From Tissierellales bacterium (lineage in GTDB: Bacteria; Bacillota; Clostridia; Tissierellales; Tissierellaceae), in contig JASLBE010000057.1 in assembly GCA_030146705.1 (NCBI GenBank), forward strand, positions 1 through 33,007: a stretch of 33,007 nt of DNA, given 5' to 3'. Numbering within the stretch: the stretch's first letter is position 1; each line of letters begins with the position of its first letter. This document shows, piece by piece, positions 23,696 to 33,007 of the stretch. A program made the position numbers and the translations under genes. The notes below the pieces were generated by a model. It did no database searches. It worked only from the letters and a program-made list of their open reading frames with translations, and was not told where the DNA came from.

Positions 23696-24409
23696 ATGGA
23701 GCCAATATTTAAAAGAGTTCTCTTAAAAATTAGTGGAGAGGCTTTAGCAGGAAGTAAAAAAACAGGCATAGATATAGATACTGTAAATAAAATAGCTAAA
23801 GAAGTGAAAAAAGTTCATGACCTAGGTGTTGAAGTTGCAATAGTAGTAGGAGGAGGTAATTTTTGGAGGGGAAGGAGCTCTGAAGATTTAACTAGGACTA
23901 CTTCGGATTATATAGGGATGCTTGGAACTGTTATGAACGGTCTAGCACTGAGAGATACTTTAGAAAATATTGGAGTTAATTCAAAAGTTCAATCTGCTAT
24001 TGATGTAAGTCAAGTGGCAGAGTTTTATTCAAGGTCAAAGAGTATAGAATACTTGGAAAATGGAAATGTAGTTATATTTTCTGCAGGTACAGGAAATCCA
24101 TATTTTTCAACAGACACAGCTGCAGCCTTAAGGGCAGCTGAAATTGAAGCGGAAGCAATTTTGTCTGGTAAAACAGGTGTAGATGGAGTTTATGATGCAG
24201 ATCCTAATATAGTTAAGGATGCCAAGAAATTTGATGAACTTACTTATATGGAAGTTTTAAATAGGGGTTTAAAAATAATGGATTCTACAGCAACATCTCT
24301 TTGTATGGAAAATCATATTCCACTGCTAGTATTTGGTATAGATGACACAAAAAATATATTAGATGTTATTTTAGGCAAGAAAATAGGAACGATTATAAAG
24401 GAGGGTTAG
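23696..24409 (+). CDS. pyrH: Uridylate kinase
   Basis: Phosphorylates UMP to UDP for nucleotide synthesis. KRVLLKISGEAL and VVGGGNFWRGR are the nucleotide-binding loops of the amino-acid-kinase fold, and FSAGTGNPYFSTDTAAALRA and GKTGVDGVYDADP are diagnostic. The ATG at 23678 opens the frame, but ATG 23696 (MEPIFKRVLL) fits the family and has GGAGTG ahead, giving 237 residues. frr begins two bases after its stop. It follows the tsf terminator; a promoter could not be fixed confidently. Confidence 0.97.
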   Translation: MEPIFKRVLLKISGEALAGSKKTGIDIDTVNKIAKEVKKVHDLGVEVAIVVGGGNFWRGRSSEDLTRTTSDYIGMLGTVMNGLALRDTLENIGVNSKVQSAIDVSQVAEFYSRSKSIEYLENGNVVIFSAGTGNPYFSTDTAAALRAAEIEAEAILSGKTGVDGVYDADPNIVKDAKKFDELTYMEVLNRGLKIMDSTATSLCMENHIPLLVFGIDDTKNILDVILGKKIGTIIKEG

Positions 24410-24411
24410 TA

Positions 24412-24969
24412 GTGATTTTAGATGCTCATAAAGATGCAGAAAAAAGAATGAAAGACACAATTGAAGCTTACAAAATAGAGTTACAATCTATTAGGGCTGG
24501 TAGGGCAAATCCTGCAATATTAGATAGGGTTACGGTTGACTATTATGGACAGCCTACACCAGTTAACCAAACGGCAAACATTTCAGCACCAGAACCAAGA
24601 ATGTTACTTATTCAACCTTGGGATGCTAATTTAATACCTGAAATAGAAAAAGGTATTCTCCAAGCGGATTTAGGTTTAAATCCTTCAAATGATGGAAAGG
24701 TTATTAGGATATCAATTCCTGCTTTGACAGAAGAAAGAAGGAAGGACCTTATAAAACTAGTTGGAAAAGATAGTGAAAACGCTAAAGTTTCTGTTAGAAA
24801 TATTCGTAGAGACCAAATGGATGTACTAAAACAAATGGAAAAAGATAAGGAACTTAGTGAAGATGAACTAAGGGCTGCAGAAGAAAAAATGCAAGAAATA
24901 ACAGACAAGTATATTGGAGAAATTGATAAAATAACAGAAGTAAAAGAAGCTGAATTAACTGAAATATAA
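24412..24969 (+). CDS. frr: Ribosome recycling factor
   Basis: Splits post-termination ribosomes together with EF-G. The 185-residue protein has the conserved RAGRANPAILDRV, VDYYGQPTPVNQ and LTEERRKDLIKLV segments and VSVRNIRRDQMD helix. It starts with GTG, with GGAGGG overlapping the end of pyrH, so translation is probably coupled. A strong terminator follows. Confidence 0.98.
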   Translation: MILDAHKDAEKRMKDTIEAYKIELQSIRAGRANPAILDRVTVDYYGQPTPVNQTANISAPEPRMLLIQPWDANLIPEIEKGILQADLGLNPSNDGKVIRISIPALTEERRKDLIKLVGKDSENAKVSVRNIRRDQMDVLKQMEKDKELSEDELRAAEEKMQEITDKYIGEIDKITEVKEAELTEI

Positions 24970-24973
24970 ATTT

Positions 24974-25000
24974 AACCCTTCATTTATTGAAGGGTTTTTT
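24974..25000 (+). terminator. Intrinsic terminator after frr
   Basis: Nine-pair stem (24974-24982 with 24988-24996), TTTAT loop, six T. Confidence 0.9.
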
Positions 25001-25018
25001 AATAATGAGGTGTAGAAT

Positions 25019-25744
25019 GTGGAATCTTTAAAACTTTTAAAAGAGGAACTTATGCCAAGGCATATAGGGGTAATAATGGATGGAAATGGCAGGTGGGCAG
25101 AAAAAAGGAGCCTACCAAGGACTATGGGCCACAAGGCTGGTATGGAAAAAGTAATAGAAATTGTTGAAACATCCGTAAAATTAAAGATAGAATCCTTGAC
25201 CTTATTTGCATTCTCAACTGAAAATTGGAAGAGACCTAGTAAAGAGGTAGAGGGACTGATGAATATTTTAGTTGTTTTTATAAATAATGAACTAACTAGG
25301 TTGATTAAAAACAATGTAAGATTAAATATAATGGGGGATATTAGTAGATTGCCCAATATGGCTAGAAAGGCAGTTCTTAAGGCTCTAGAAAAAACTTCTA
25401 ACAATACAGGTTTAACTCTTAACATAGCCCTTAATTATGGGGGGCAGACGGAAATAATTAGGGCTACCAAAAAAATAGTAGAGGATGTAGTAAATAAAAG
25501 ACTAGACTTAGATGACTTAGATGAAGAAAAGTATAAGGACTATTTATATACATTTAATCAAAGTATGCCAGACCTTATAATTAGGCCAAGTGGAGAACAA
25601 AGAATTAGTAATTTTATGCTCTACCAAATAGCCTATAGTGAGTTTTATTTTTCTAATGTTCTTTGGCCTGATTTTAATGAGGAAGAATACTACAAAGCCA
25701 TACTTGATTACCAAAAAAGAGATAGGCGATATGGAGGACTGTAA
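25019..25744 (+). CDS. uppS: Undecaprenyl diphosphate synthase
   Basis: cis-Prenyltransferase that makes the C55 lipid carrier for peptidoglycan. HIGVIMDGNGRWA holds the catalytic Asp and diphosphate-binding loop; FAFSTENWKRP and the C-terminal DLIIRPSGEQRISNFMLYQ follow as expected. It is 241 residues with a GTG start (GAGGTG six bases ahead); the homology core begins at about residue 15. Its TAA overlaps the cdsA ATG by one base. No promoter was found in the 18 bases after the frr terminator, so it may rely on read-through. Confidence 0.97.
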   Translation: MESLKLLKEELMPRHIGVIMDGNGRWAEKRSLPRTMGHKAGMEKVIEIVETSVKLKIESLTLFAFSTENWKRPSKEVEGLMNILVVFINNELTRLIKNNVRLNIMGDISRLPNMARKAVLKALEKTSNNTGLTLNIALNYGGQTEIIRATKKIVEDVVNKRLDLDDLDEEKYKDYLYTFNQSMPDLIIRPSGEQRISNFMLYQIAYSEFYFSNVLWPDFNEEEYYKAILDYQKRDRRYGGL

Positions 25745-26565
25745 TGAAAGATTTGAAAGTTAGGGTTACTAGTGGAGTAATTGGAGTAGCTTTATTATTA
25801 ACAATCTTATATATATCTAGTAGGTTAAATAATAATATTTTAATAGATCTAGCTGTTACTATTTGTTCCTTAATTGGTGTGAAGGAGCTATTTAGGGCTT
25901 TTGAAAATAAGGGCTTACATCCCTTAAACTTATTTAGTGACCTAGTAATTATTTTAGGATTTTTAGTTAGGAATTTTTATAAACCACAAAATATTTATAA
26001 GCTTTCTTGTGAAAATATAGTACTATTGTTTTTAACATTAATATCTATGGTTCTACTTTTAGAATTATTAAGGCAAAAGAGGAAGATTGAAGATATATCG
26101 GTTAGCCTAATGGGGATATTATATGTAGGGTTTTTATTTTCTCATTTAGGTAAAATAAGTGAAATAAAATACATTGGTCTTGTTTTTATAATAGCTTTTG
26201 GTACAGATACATTTGCTTATTTTGGAGGAAACTTTTTTGGGAGCAATAAACTATGCCCGAACTTAAGCCCAAATAAGACAGTAGAAGGAGCAATTTCAGG
26301 AATTTTAGGAAGTGTTATTTTAACAGTTTCTTACCTGCTAATTTTGGGAGTAAATAATATATATAGGTTTATACCCCTTTCAATACTTGCGAGTATGGTT
26401 TCCCAATCAGGAGACTTAGTTGCGTCCAGTATTAAAAGAGATTGTAAGATAAAAGACTATGGTAAACTGATACCAGGTCATGGAGGAATCTTAGATAGGT
26501 TTGATAGTGTGATATTTACTTCACCAATAATATATTATTATGTGGAGTTTTTTATAAATAAATAA
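25744..26565 (+). CDS. cdsA: Phosphatidate cytidylyltransferase
   Basis: Integral membrane enzyme that makes CDP-diacylglycerol from phosphatidic acid and CTP. The 273 residues contain several hydrophobic helices, and the family signature is visible near the C-terminus: SSIKRDCKIKDYG then LIPGHGGILDRFDS. DTFAYFGGNFFG is also typical. Translation is coupled to uppS by a TAATG overlap. In most relatives dxr comes next; here rseP follows after 11 bases. Confidence 0.96.
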   Translation: MKDLKVRVTSGVIGVALLLTILYISSRLNNNILIDLAVTICSLIGVKELFRAFENKGLHPLNLFSDLVIILGFLVRNFYKPQNIYKLSCENIVLLFLTLISMVLLLELLRQKRKIEDISVSLMGILYVGFLFSHLGKISEIKYIGLVFIIAFGTDTFAYFGGNFFGSNKLCPNLSPNKTVEGAISGILGSVILTVSYLLILGVNNIYRFIPLSILASMVSQSGDLVASSIKRDCKIKDYGKLIPGHGGILDRFDSVIFTSPIIYYYVEFFINK

Positions 26566-26576
26566 GGTGGTGGCAT

Positions 26577-27584
26577 ATGTTGACTTTTATAGCAGCGATT
26601 TGTATTTTTTTAGTAGTTGTTTTAATTCATGAACTAGGACATTTTATAGTAGCTAAGCTAGTTGGAATAAAGGTAAATGAGTTTTCAATAGGAATGGGAC
26701 CCAAACTTTACCAAAGTAAAAAAGGAGAAACAAAATATACAATAAGAGGAATTCCTATGGGTGGCTATGTAAGTATGGAGGGTGAAGATGAGGGTTCTAA
26801 TGATCCTAGAAGTTTTAATAATGCTCCAGTGCTTGGTAGGATAGGGGTTATTGTAGCTGGACCAATTATGAACTTTATCTTGGCTATATTTATTCTTACA
26901 GTAGTAGCCTTTGGTATTGGAACACCTACTAGAGAAATAAAAGAAGTTATGAAAGATTCACCAGCCTATTATGCAGAACTTAAAACTGGTGATATAATAA
27001 AATTTGTAAACAATAAGGAAATGAAAAGCTGGCAAGATATAGTTTCAACTATATCAGTTCAGGAACCTGAAAAAGAGGTTAAGCTTTTAATTGATAGGTC
27101 AGGTAAAGACTTGGAGCTATCAATACTTCCAATTAAAGAAGGAGAAAGGTCTATAATAGGAATAAAGCCAAGTAGTGAAAGAAGCTTTATTGGTTCTATT
27201 AAATCAGGATTTTTAGAAACTAAAAACTTTCTAATATCAATGTTCCAGTTTATAGGAATGCTATTTAAAGGAAGAGTTACAACAGATAACCTTTCAGGAC
27301 CTGTTGGAGTGGTTAAAGAAATAGGAAATGCAGCTCAATTAGGTATATACACCCTGTTATATTTAATGGGATTTATATCTATAAACTTAGGATTTTTTAA
27401 TCTCTTACCAATCCCAGCCTTAGATGGTGGAAGGCTAGTTTTCTTAATTGTTGAATTATTTAGAGGAAAGGCTATTGATCCAGATAAGGAAGGGGCTATT
27501 CATTTAGCGGGTTTTCTACTTTTAATTGGATTAATGCTTTTTGTAACCTACAAGGATATTATTAAACTTATAATAAAAGGATGA
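26577..27584 (+). CDS. rseP: Site-2 protease RseP family
   Basis: Membrane zinc metalloprotease that performs intramembrane cleavage (RasP/RseP). The zinc motif is HELGH (H18, E19, H22) in the first membrane helix; a PDZ domain spans about 115-190 (DSPAYYAELKTGDIIKFVNN), and the third metal ligand lies in NLLPIPALDGGRL. The 335-residue length is somewhat short of the usual 420 of Bacillus RasP, as in many clostridia. AAGGTGG precedes the ATG. It sits between cdsA and ispG. Confidence 0.95.
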   Translation: MLTFIAAICIFLVVVLIHELGHFIVAKLVGIKVNEFSIGMGPKLYQSKKGETKYTIRGIPMGGYVSMEGEDEGSNDPRSFNNAPVLGRIGVIVAGPIMNFILAIFILTVVAFGIGTPTREIKEVMKDSPAYYAELKTGDIIKFVNNKEMKSWQDIVSTISVQEPEKEVKLLIDRSGKDLELSILPIKEGERSIIGIKPSSERSFIGSIKSGFLETKNFLISMFQFIGMLFKGRVTTDNLSGPVGVVKEIGNAAQLGIYTLLYLMGFISINLGFFNLLPIPALDGGRLVFLIVELFRGKAIDPDKEGAIHLAGFLLLIGLMLFVTYKDIIKLIIKG

Positions 27585-27588
27585 TTTT

Positions 27589-28629
27589 ATGGAAACAAAA
27601 GTGATAAGCGTAGGAAAGGTTAAAATTGGTGGATCAGAAGATATAGCAATACAATCAATGACTAATACAAAGACTAAAGATATAGAGAGTACAGTTAAAC
27701 AAATTTTAAGGATGGAAGAAGAAGGTTGCCATATAGTTAGGATGGCTATAACAGATGAGGAGGATGCAAAAAGCATTCCTGAGATAAAGTCTAGAATTAA
27801 TATCCCTATTATAGCAGACATACAATTTGACTATAAACTAGCCTTATATGCCATAGAAAATGGAGTGGATGGGCTTAGGTTAAACCCTGGCAATATTGGC
27901 CAGAGGGAAAATGTTGAAAAGGTAGTTCAGGCCTGTAAAGAGAAAGGAATATCCATAAGAGTTGGGGTTAATGCAGGATCTATAAAGCAAGAGTTCCTGG
28001 ATAAATATAAGGGAGTCAATGAAAACTCTATGGTATATTCAGCTTTGGAACAGGTAAAAATATTAGAGGATATGGGCTTTTATGATATAAAAATATCTCT
28101 AAAGGCAAGCAATATAGACCTTAGTGTTAAGGCTAATAGAAAAATGAGAAGCTTGGTAGACTATCCTTTACACCTAGGAATTACTGAAGCTGGACCAAGC
28201 TTTTATGGTACAATAAAGTCTTCTGCTGGATTAGGTATTTTGTTATATGATGGTATAGGAGATACCATAAGAGTATCTCTAACTGGAGATCCAGTTGAGG
28301 AGGTTAGGGTTGCTAGGGAACTTTTAAGGTCACTAGGCCTATATAATAAGGGGATAGAGATAATATCTTGTCCAACATGTGCTAGAACTAATATTGATTT
28401 AATAAATATAGTTAAGGAAGCGGAAAGCAGGCTTAAAAATATTGATAAAAACTTGCAAGTAGCCATTATGGGTTGTGCTGTAAATGGACCTGGGGAAGCC
28501 AGGGAAGCTGATTTGGGAATTGCAGGTGGAAATGGTGAAGGTATAATTTTTAAAAAAGGTGAAATAATAAAAAAAGTAAAAGAGGAAGATTTATTAGATG
28601 AATTAATCTTTGAAATAGAAAGGCTGTAA
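27589..28629 (+). CDS. ispG: 4-hydroxy-3-methylbut-2-enyl diphosphate synthase
   Basis: Iron-sulfur enzyme of the MEP isoprenoid pathway that converts MEcPP to HMBPP. The TIM barrel starts at VGKVKIGG, with LNPGNIG in the middle; cluster ligands are in ISCPTCART and MGCAVNGPGEA. Length 346 is normal for the bacterial short form. Its product ultimately feeds the uppS enzyme upstream. The MEP gene dxr, normally in this cluster, is not in the window. Confidence 0.97.
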   Translation: METKVISVGKVKIGGSEDIAIQSMTNTKTKDIESTVKQILRMEEEGCHIVRMAITDEEDAKSIPEIKSRINIPIIADIQFDYKLALYAIENGVDGLRLNPGNIGQRENVEKVVQACKEKGISIRVGVNAGSIKQEFLDKYKGVNENSMVYSALEQVKILEDMGFYDIKISLKASNIDLSVKANRKMRSLVDYPLHLGITEAGPSFYGTIKSSAGLGILLYDGIGDTIRVSLTGDPVEEVRVARELLRSLGLYNKGIEIISCPTCARTNIDLINIVKEAESRLKNIDKNLQVAIMGCAVNGPGEAREADLGIAGGNGEGIIFKKGEIIKKVKEEDLLDELIFEIERL

Positions 28630-28639
28630 AGGAGTTAAT

Positions 28640-31600
28640 ATGCTGGATACTAATTTAGTTACAAGTAATGAGAATGAACACCTACCTTTGGCTAAACTAG
28701 GATTGAAAATAGACAATGTTTTATTAGACAAAACTAATAAAATTTTGTCTATAAATTTTTCAACTGATAAATTGATTCTTGAAAAAGAAATAAGGGAAGT
28801 AGAAGGCTTTTTTGAGAAAAAATTTGCTGGATTAACCATAAAAGTAGGTATAAAATACCAGGTATTTGGTAGTGATGAAGAAAAAATAAGATTTTATAGG
28901 ATGAAAATACTAGATATTATTTCCCGGGAAATAGAATCCAGTAGTTCTTGGTTAGAGAAGATGGAGATTCAATTTAAAGGGGGGGAACTAATACTACTAC
29001 CTCCTAATACAATTGGATATAAAATGATGGTTAGAAATGGCTTGAAGAAGGATTTGGAGGATTCTATCCTAAGGGATTTAGGAATTAAACTTGTGGTTAA
29101 AATTCTTAAGGATAATATAGAAAAAAATGAAGATTTCCTAAACACAACAAGAGAAGAAGAAAAAAATATAGCTACTAAGGTTATGCTGGAAAAACCTAAG
29201 GCTCAAGTTAAAAATGAGTCTGAAATTAAGGTGTCAGCTAATTATAGGTATGGGAAAAACTTAGATAGGGAAATAGTATCTATAAAGGATATTGACCTAC
29301 AATCTGGAACTGTAGGGATAGAAGGTTTTATATTTGATATTGAGTCTAGAGATATAAGAAATAATAAAAAATTAATTATTTTTAATATTACAGATTTAAA
29401 AGATTCTATTGAATGTAAGGTTTTCTTAAAAGAGAAGGATGGTGAAGAGTTCCTAGCCAATATTAAAGAAGATAGCTATTGTTATTTAGCTGGAGATGTT
29501 GTTTATGATGATTTTTCTAGAAATATAGTAATAATGTTAAAAAACTTAAGGCTATTACCAGCTCCTAAAAGGGAGGATAAGTCCAAGGAAAAGCGTGTTG
29601 AACTTCACCTTCACACAAAAATGAGTTCAATGGATGGAATTGTTAGCTTAGAACCTCTTATAAAGACCTTGGAAGATTGGGGTCATGAGGCAGTTGCCAT
29701 AACAGACCACGGTGTTGTACAAGCCTTTCCTGAAGCTTTAGACCTTGCTAGGAATTCAGATTTAAAGATTATATATGGTGTAGAAGGTTATTTAATAACT
29801 GATAAAAAAACAATTGTTGAAAACTATAATGGGGGAAGGGAATCCTATGTAGTTTTTGATATTGAAACTACGGGACTTTCTAACAAAAATGATAGGATAA
29901 CAGAAATAGGTGCTTTAAAGATAGATGCTAGGGGAAGGGTATTAGATAGTTTTAGTCAACTTGTAAACCCTGAAATGCCAATACCAGAATTCATAGTAAA
30001 CTTAACTGGAATAACAGATGAAATGGTTCAAGATCAACCAACCATTGACAGGGTTATAATAGATTTTTATGACTTTTTCAAGGATTCTGTTTTAGTTGCC
30101 CATAATGCAACTTTTGATGTAGGTTTCATAAGGGCTAATTTATCTAAACTAGGTATTGAACTGGATAGCCCTGTTATAGATACCTTAGAATTAGCAAGGG
30201 CCTCCTTTCCAAACCTAAAAAACCATAAGTTAAATACTCTGGCTAAATACCTAAATGTATCCTTAGAGAACCACCATAGGGCAGTTGATGATGCTACAGC
30301 TACTGCGGACATTTTTACTAAGATATTAGAAATATATGAAATTGACTCAATGGAAAAACTTGAGGAACTTAATAATATAAATTCGCAAGAAGGAATGATA
30401 AAAGACAGGCCTTACCATGTTGTTATACTGGCTAAAAATTTAATTGGACTTAAAAACTTATATAAACTAATATCCAAGTCTCATATAGATTATTTTTATA
30501 GGCAGCCTAGGATACCAAAGTCCTTGCTCCAAGACCATAGGGAAGGTCTTTTAATAAGCAGTGCTTGTAGTAGTGGGGAGCTGTACCAGGCAATTTTAAA
30601 TAATAAGTCCGAAGAAGAGATAGAAAAAATAGCTAAATTTTATGATTACTTTGAGGTTCAACCACTAGGAAACAATGGCTATTTAATGAGAGAGGGCATA
30701 ATGAATGAGGACCAGCTTAAGGACATTAATAGGAAAATCATAGGACTAGGAAATAAACTAAATAAGTTAGTAGTTGCAACAGGAGATGTCCACTTCTTAA
30801 ACCCTGAAGATGAAATATATAGAAGGATACTAATGGCTGGTCAAGGCTTTAGGGATGCAGAGTACCAACCCCCAATATATTTAAAAACAACTAATGAAAT
30901 GTTGGAAGACTTTGCTTATCTAGGGGAGGACTTGGCAAAGGAGATTGTAATTACAAACACCAATAAAATAAATGAGATGGTTGAAAAATTTGAGCCTATA
31001 CCAAGTGGAACCTTTCCACCAGTAATAGAGGGTTCTGAAGATGAGCTAAGGGAAATAAGCTACAACAAGGCCTATGAGCTTTATGGTGACCCCCTACCAA
31101 AACTTGTAAAAAATAGGTTGGATGTAGAATTAAATTCAATTATAAAAAATGGTTACTCAGTAATGTATATAATTGCTCAAAAATTAGTTTGGAAGTCATT
31201 GGAGGATGGTTATTTAGTAGGGTCAAGAGGGTCTGTTGGATCTTCCTTTGTAGCCACTATGAGTGGTATTACAGAAATCAACCCTTTAGCACCTCATTAC
31301 CTTTGTCCAAACTGCAAATATAGTGAGTTTTTTGATGGGGGAGAAGTTGCTTCAGGAGCGGATTTAAAGGATAAGAAATGTCCTAAATGTGGAACGGACT
31401 TAATTAAGGATGGACATGACATACCTTTTGAAGTTTTCTTAGGTTTTGATGGAGATAAGGAACCAGATATAGATTTAAACTTTGCAGGTGAATATCAAAG
31501 TAATGCCCATAAATATACAGAGGAACTATTTGGGAAGGATTATGTTTTTAGGGCTGGTACTATAGGCACTATTGCCGACAGGACTGCCTATGGATTTGTT

Positions 31601-32890
31601 AAAAAATATTTTGAGGGTATTGGAGACAGTGTAAGTGGAGCTGAAGTCAACCGTCTAGTTAAGGGGTGTGCAGGTGTAAAAAGAACATCAGGACAGCATC
31701 CAGGTGGTGTTATGATTGTTCCACATTATAAGGACATACATGATTTTTCTCCAATTCAATATCCTGCCAATGATCCAAGTTCAGGTGTAATTACTACCCA
31801 CTTTGATTACAATGCCATAAGTAGTAATATATTAAAGTTAGATATTTTAGGCCATGATGTTCCTACTATAATTAGGATGCTTGAAGATATAACGGGGGTT
31901 GACCCACAGACCATAGCCTTAGACGAGAAGAAAACTATGAGTATATTTTCATCTACTGAGGCCCTTGGGGTTAAGCCTGAAGAGATAAACTCCAAGGTAG
32001 GAACTCTAGGAATCCCAGAGTTTGGGACTAAGTTTGTTAGGCAGATGCTTGTTGATACAAAGCCAACGACCTTTTCGGAGCTGGTTAGGATATCAGGCCT
32101 ATCTCATGGGACAGATGTATGGATAAACAATGCCCAGGATCTTGTAAGACAAAATATAGCTCCTTTAAGTAAGGTTATTTCTACTAGGGAGGATATTATG
32201 CTTGGCCTTATAAATGTTGGAATGGATAAATCTAAGGCCTTTAATATAATGGAGAAAGTAAGGAAAGGTAAGGGGCTTCCACCAGGTGCTGAAGAAGAAA
32301 TGATTGAGCTAGGTGTGGATGATTGGTATATAGATTCTTGTAAGAAAATAAAGTATATGTTTCCTAAGGCCCATGCTGCAGCCTATGTTATGATGTCTTT
32401 TAGGATTGCTTATTTTAAGGTCTACTATCCAGAAGCCTTTTATGCTACTTATTTTACAACCAAGGCCGCAGATTTTGATGCTGATATGATAATTAATGGA
32501 CTAGACACTATTAAGGGGCATATAAAAGAAATTGAATCTAAGGGGTTTGATGCTAGTACAAAGGAAAAAAACACCTTAACAGTTTTAGAAGTTGCTCTAG
32601 AGATGTATGCTAGAGGCTATAAGATTGAGAGGGTTGATTTATATAAGTCAGACAGTGATGTATTTAGGGTTGGCGAAAAGGGATTGCTGCCACCACTTAA
32701 GTGCTTAGATGGGTTAGGTGAGAATGCTGCCAGGAGAATAGCTGATGAAAGGGAAAAGTCGGAATTCATTTCCAAAGAGGACTTGATTAAAAGAACGGGT
32801 GTAAGTAAAACTACTGTTGAGGTTTTAACCAATCATGGCTGTTTAAGTAATTTACCTGATAGTAACCAGATGAACTTATTTAATCTTTGA
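28640..32890 (+). CDS. polC: DNA polymerase III PolC-type alpha subunit
   Basis: The main replicative polymerase of low-GC Firmicutes, with built-in proofreading. In order: an N-terminal domain (1-220), an OB fold (about 225-310), a split PHP domain starting HLHTKMSSMDG near 322, a DnaQ-type 3'-5' exonuclease inserted in it (FDIETTGL near 406, with HNATFDVGF and HHRAVDDATA), then the catalytic region with a four-cysteine zinc site (CPNC near 889, CPKCG near 913), the palm acidic motif DKEPDIDLNF near 940, and a C-terminal HhH-like region. The length of 1416 is close to the usual 1430. AAAGGAG precedes the ATG. Confidence 0.98.
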   Translation: MLDTNLVTSNENEHLPLAKLGLKIDNVLLDKTNKILSINFSTDKLILEKEIREVEGFFEKKFAGLTIKVGIKYQVFGSDEEKIRFYRMKILDIISREIESSSSWLEKMEIQFKGGELILLPPNTIGYKMMVRNGLKKDLEDSILRDLGIKLVVKILKDNIEKNEDFLNTTREEEKNIATKVMLEKPKAQVKNESEIKVSANYRYGKNLDREIVSIKDIDLQSGTVGIEGFIFDIESRDIRNNKKLIIFNITDLKDSIECKVFLKEKDGEEFLANIKEDSYCYLAGDVVYDDFSRNIVIMLKNLRLLPAPKREDKSKEKRVELHLHTKMSSMDGIVSLEPLIKTLEDWGHEAVAITDHGVVQAFPEALDLARNSDLKIIYGVEGYLITDKKTIVENYNGGRESYVVFDIETTGLSNKNDRITEIGALKIDARGRVLDSFSQLVNPEMPIPEFIVNLTGITDEMVQDQPTIDRVIIDFYDFFKDSVLVAHNATFDVGFIRANLSKLGIELDSPVIDTLELARASFPNLKNHKLNTLAKYLNVSLENHHRAVDDATATADIFTKILEIYEIDSMEKLEELNNINSQEGMIKDRPYHVVILAKNLIGLKNLYKLISKSHIDYFYRQPRIPKSLLQDHREGLLISSACSSGELYQAILNNKSEEEIEKIAKFYDYFEVQPLGNNGYLMREGIMNEDQLKDINRKIIGLGNKLNKLVVATGDVHFLNPEDEIYRRILMAGQGFRDAEYQPPIYLKTTNEMLEDFAYLGEDLAKEIVITNTNKINEMVEKFEPIPSGTFPPVIEGSEDELREISYNKAYELYGDPLPKLVKNRLDVELNSIIKNGYSVMYIIAQKLVWKSLEDGYLVGSRGSVGSSFVATMSGITEINPLAPHYLCPNCKYSEFFDGGEVASGADLKDKKCPKCGTDLIKDGHDIPFEVFLGFDGDKEPDIDLNFAGEYQSNAHKYTEELFGKDYVFRAGTIGTIADRTAYGFVKKYFEGIGDSVSGAEVNRLVKGCAGVKRTSGQHPGGVMIVPHYKDIHDFSPIQYPANDPSSGVITTHFDYNAISSNILKLDILGHDVPTIIRMLEDITGVDPQTIALDEKKTMSIFSSTEALGVKPEEINSKVGTLGIPEFGTKFVRQMLVDTKPTTFSELVRISGLSHGTDVWINNAQDLVRQNIAPLSKVISTREDIMLGLINVGMDKSKAFNIMEKVRKGKGLPPGAEEEMIELGVDDWYIDSCKKIKYMFPKAHAAAYVMMSFRIAYFKVYYPEAFYATYFTTKAADFDADMIINGLDTIKGHIKEIESKGFDASTKEKNTLTVLEVALEMYARGYKIERVDLYKSDSDVFRVGEKGLLPPLKCLDGLGENAARRIADEREKSEFISKEDLIKRTGVSKTTVEVLTNHGCLSNLPDSNQMNLFNL

Positions 32891-32914
32891 TTTTATCTAA
32901 TCTTGTGATATAAT
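32887..32914 (+). promoter_or_regulatory. Promoter downstream of polC
   Basis: TTGATT (32887-32892), 16-base spacer, perfect TATAAT (32909-32914) with an upstream TGA, an extended -10. It probably serves the next operon beyond the window edge, which in relatives is rimP-nusA. Confidence 0.65.
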
Positions 32915-32949
32915 ATAAATGATAAATAATGATTAAAAGATTTTTTGGA

Positions 32950-32980
32950 AAAGAGTGGGCTTGCCCACTCTTTGATTTTT
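32950..32980 (+). terminator. Hairpin after polC, possible attenuator
   Basis: AAAGAGTGGG/CCCACTCTTT ten-pair stem (32950-32959 with 32964-32973) with a four-base loop, then GATTTTT. It lies about 30 bases downstream of the start predicted for the promoter at 32887-32914, so it may both end polC transcripts and attenuate the next operon. Confidence 0.75.
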
Positions 32981-33007
32981 ATTGTAGAAAATTATTTACA
33001 TTTGTTG

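Overview
This is a 33 kb block of core chromosome from an AT-rich Firmicute. The best guess is a clostridial or Tissierellia-type anaerobe of the Peptoniphilus/Anaerococcus/Finegoldia kind. The support is CodY, Gram-positive PolC, YlxM, RbgA, KhpA and a gene order close to the Bacillus/Clostridium rpmF-plsX-acpP-rnc-smc-ftsY-ylxM-ffh-rpsP-khpA-rimM-trmD-rplS-rbgA-rnhB block. No other phylogenetic marker was testable, so the family assignment is inference. All genes but one run on the + strand. I saw no rRNA, tRNA, CRISPR array, IS element or prophage.

Layout. 1-3340: rpmF ends at a terminator, followed by plsX, acpP, rnc and an Elp3-like radical SAM gene (lipid precursor and RNA processing genes). 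3383-10218: smc, then the SRP set ftsY, ylxM, ffh; ftsY carries an eight-copy 54-bp in-frame repeat. 10247-12493: rpsP, khpA, rimM, trmD, rplS, with a separate promoter and structured leader for rplS. 12555-14574: rbgA, rnhB, yraN, with a hairpin-rich 196-bp gap before yraN. 14693-21004: comM, a lone minus-strand lipoprotein gene, then the tight dprA-topA-codY operon. 21005-22126: a sparse region with an orphan cheD and a 56-codon ORF, where relatives such as Bacillus carry the flagellar/chemotaxis cluster. 22127-32890: rpsB, tsf, pyrH, frr, uppS, cdsA, rseP, ispG, polC, ending at a promoter and hairpin that probably belong to the next operon (usually rimP-nusA).

How the genes work together. 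Most encode translation (L32, S16, L19, S2, EF-Ts, RRF, RimM, TrmD, RbgA), membrane protein targeting (Ffh, FtsY), envelope lipid and isoprenoid supply (PlsX, ACP, CdsA, UppS, IspG, RseP), and chromosome handling (SMC, TopA, PolC, RNase HII). The most informative signals are regulatory or evolutionary. CodY-box-like palindromes sit at the comM start and in front of dprA-topA-codY, suggesting nutritional control of transformation genes and CodY autoregulation. CheD remains without its chemotaxis partners. FtsY has an expanded periodic acidic helix. Several genes carry hairpins over their stop codons. I found no clear previously undescribed multi-gene system; the window is mostly ordinary housekeeping DNA.
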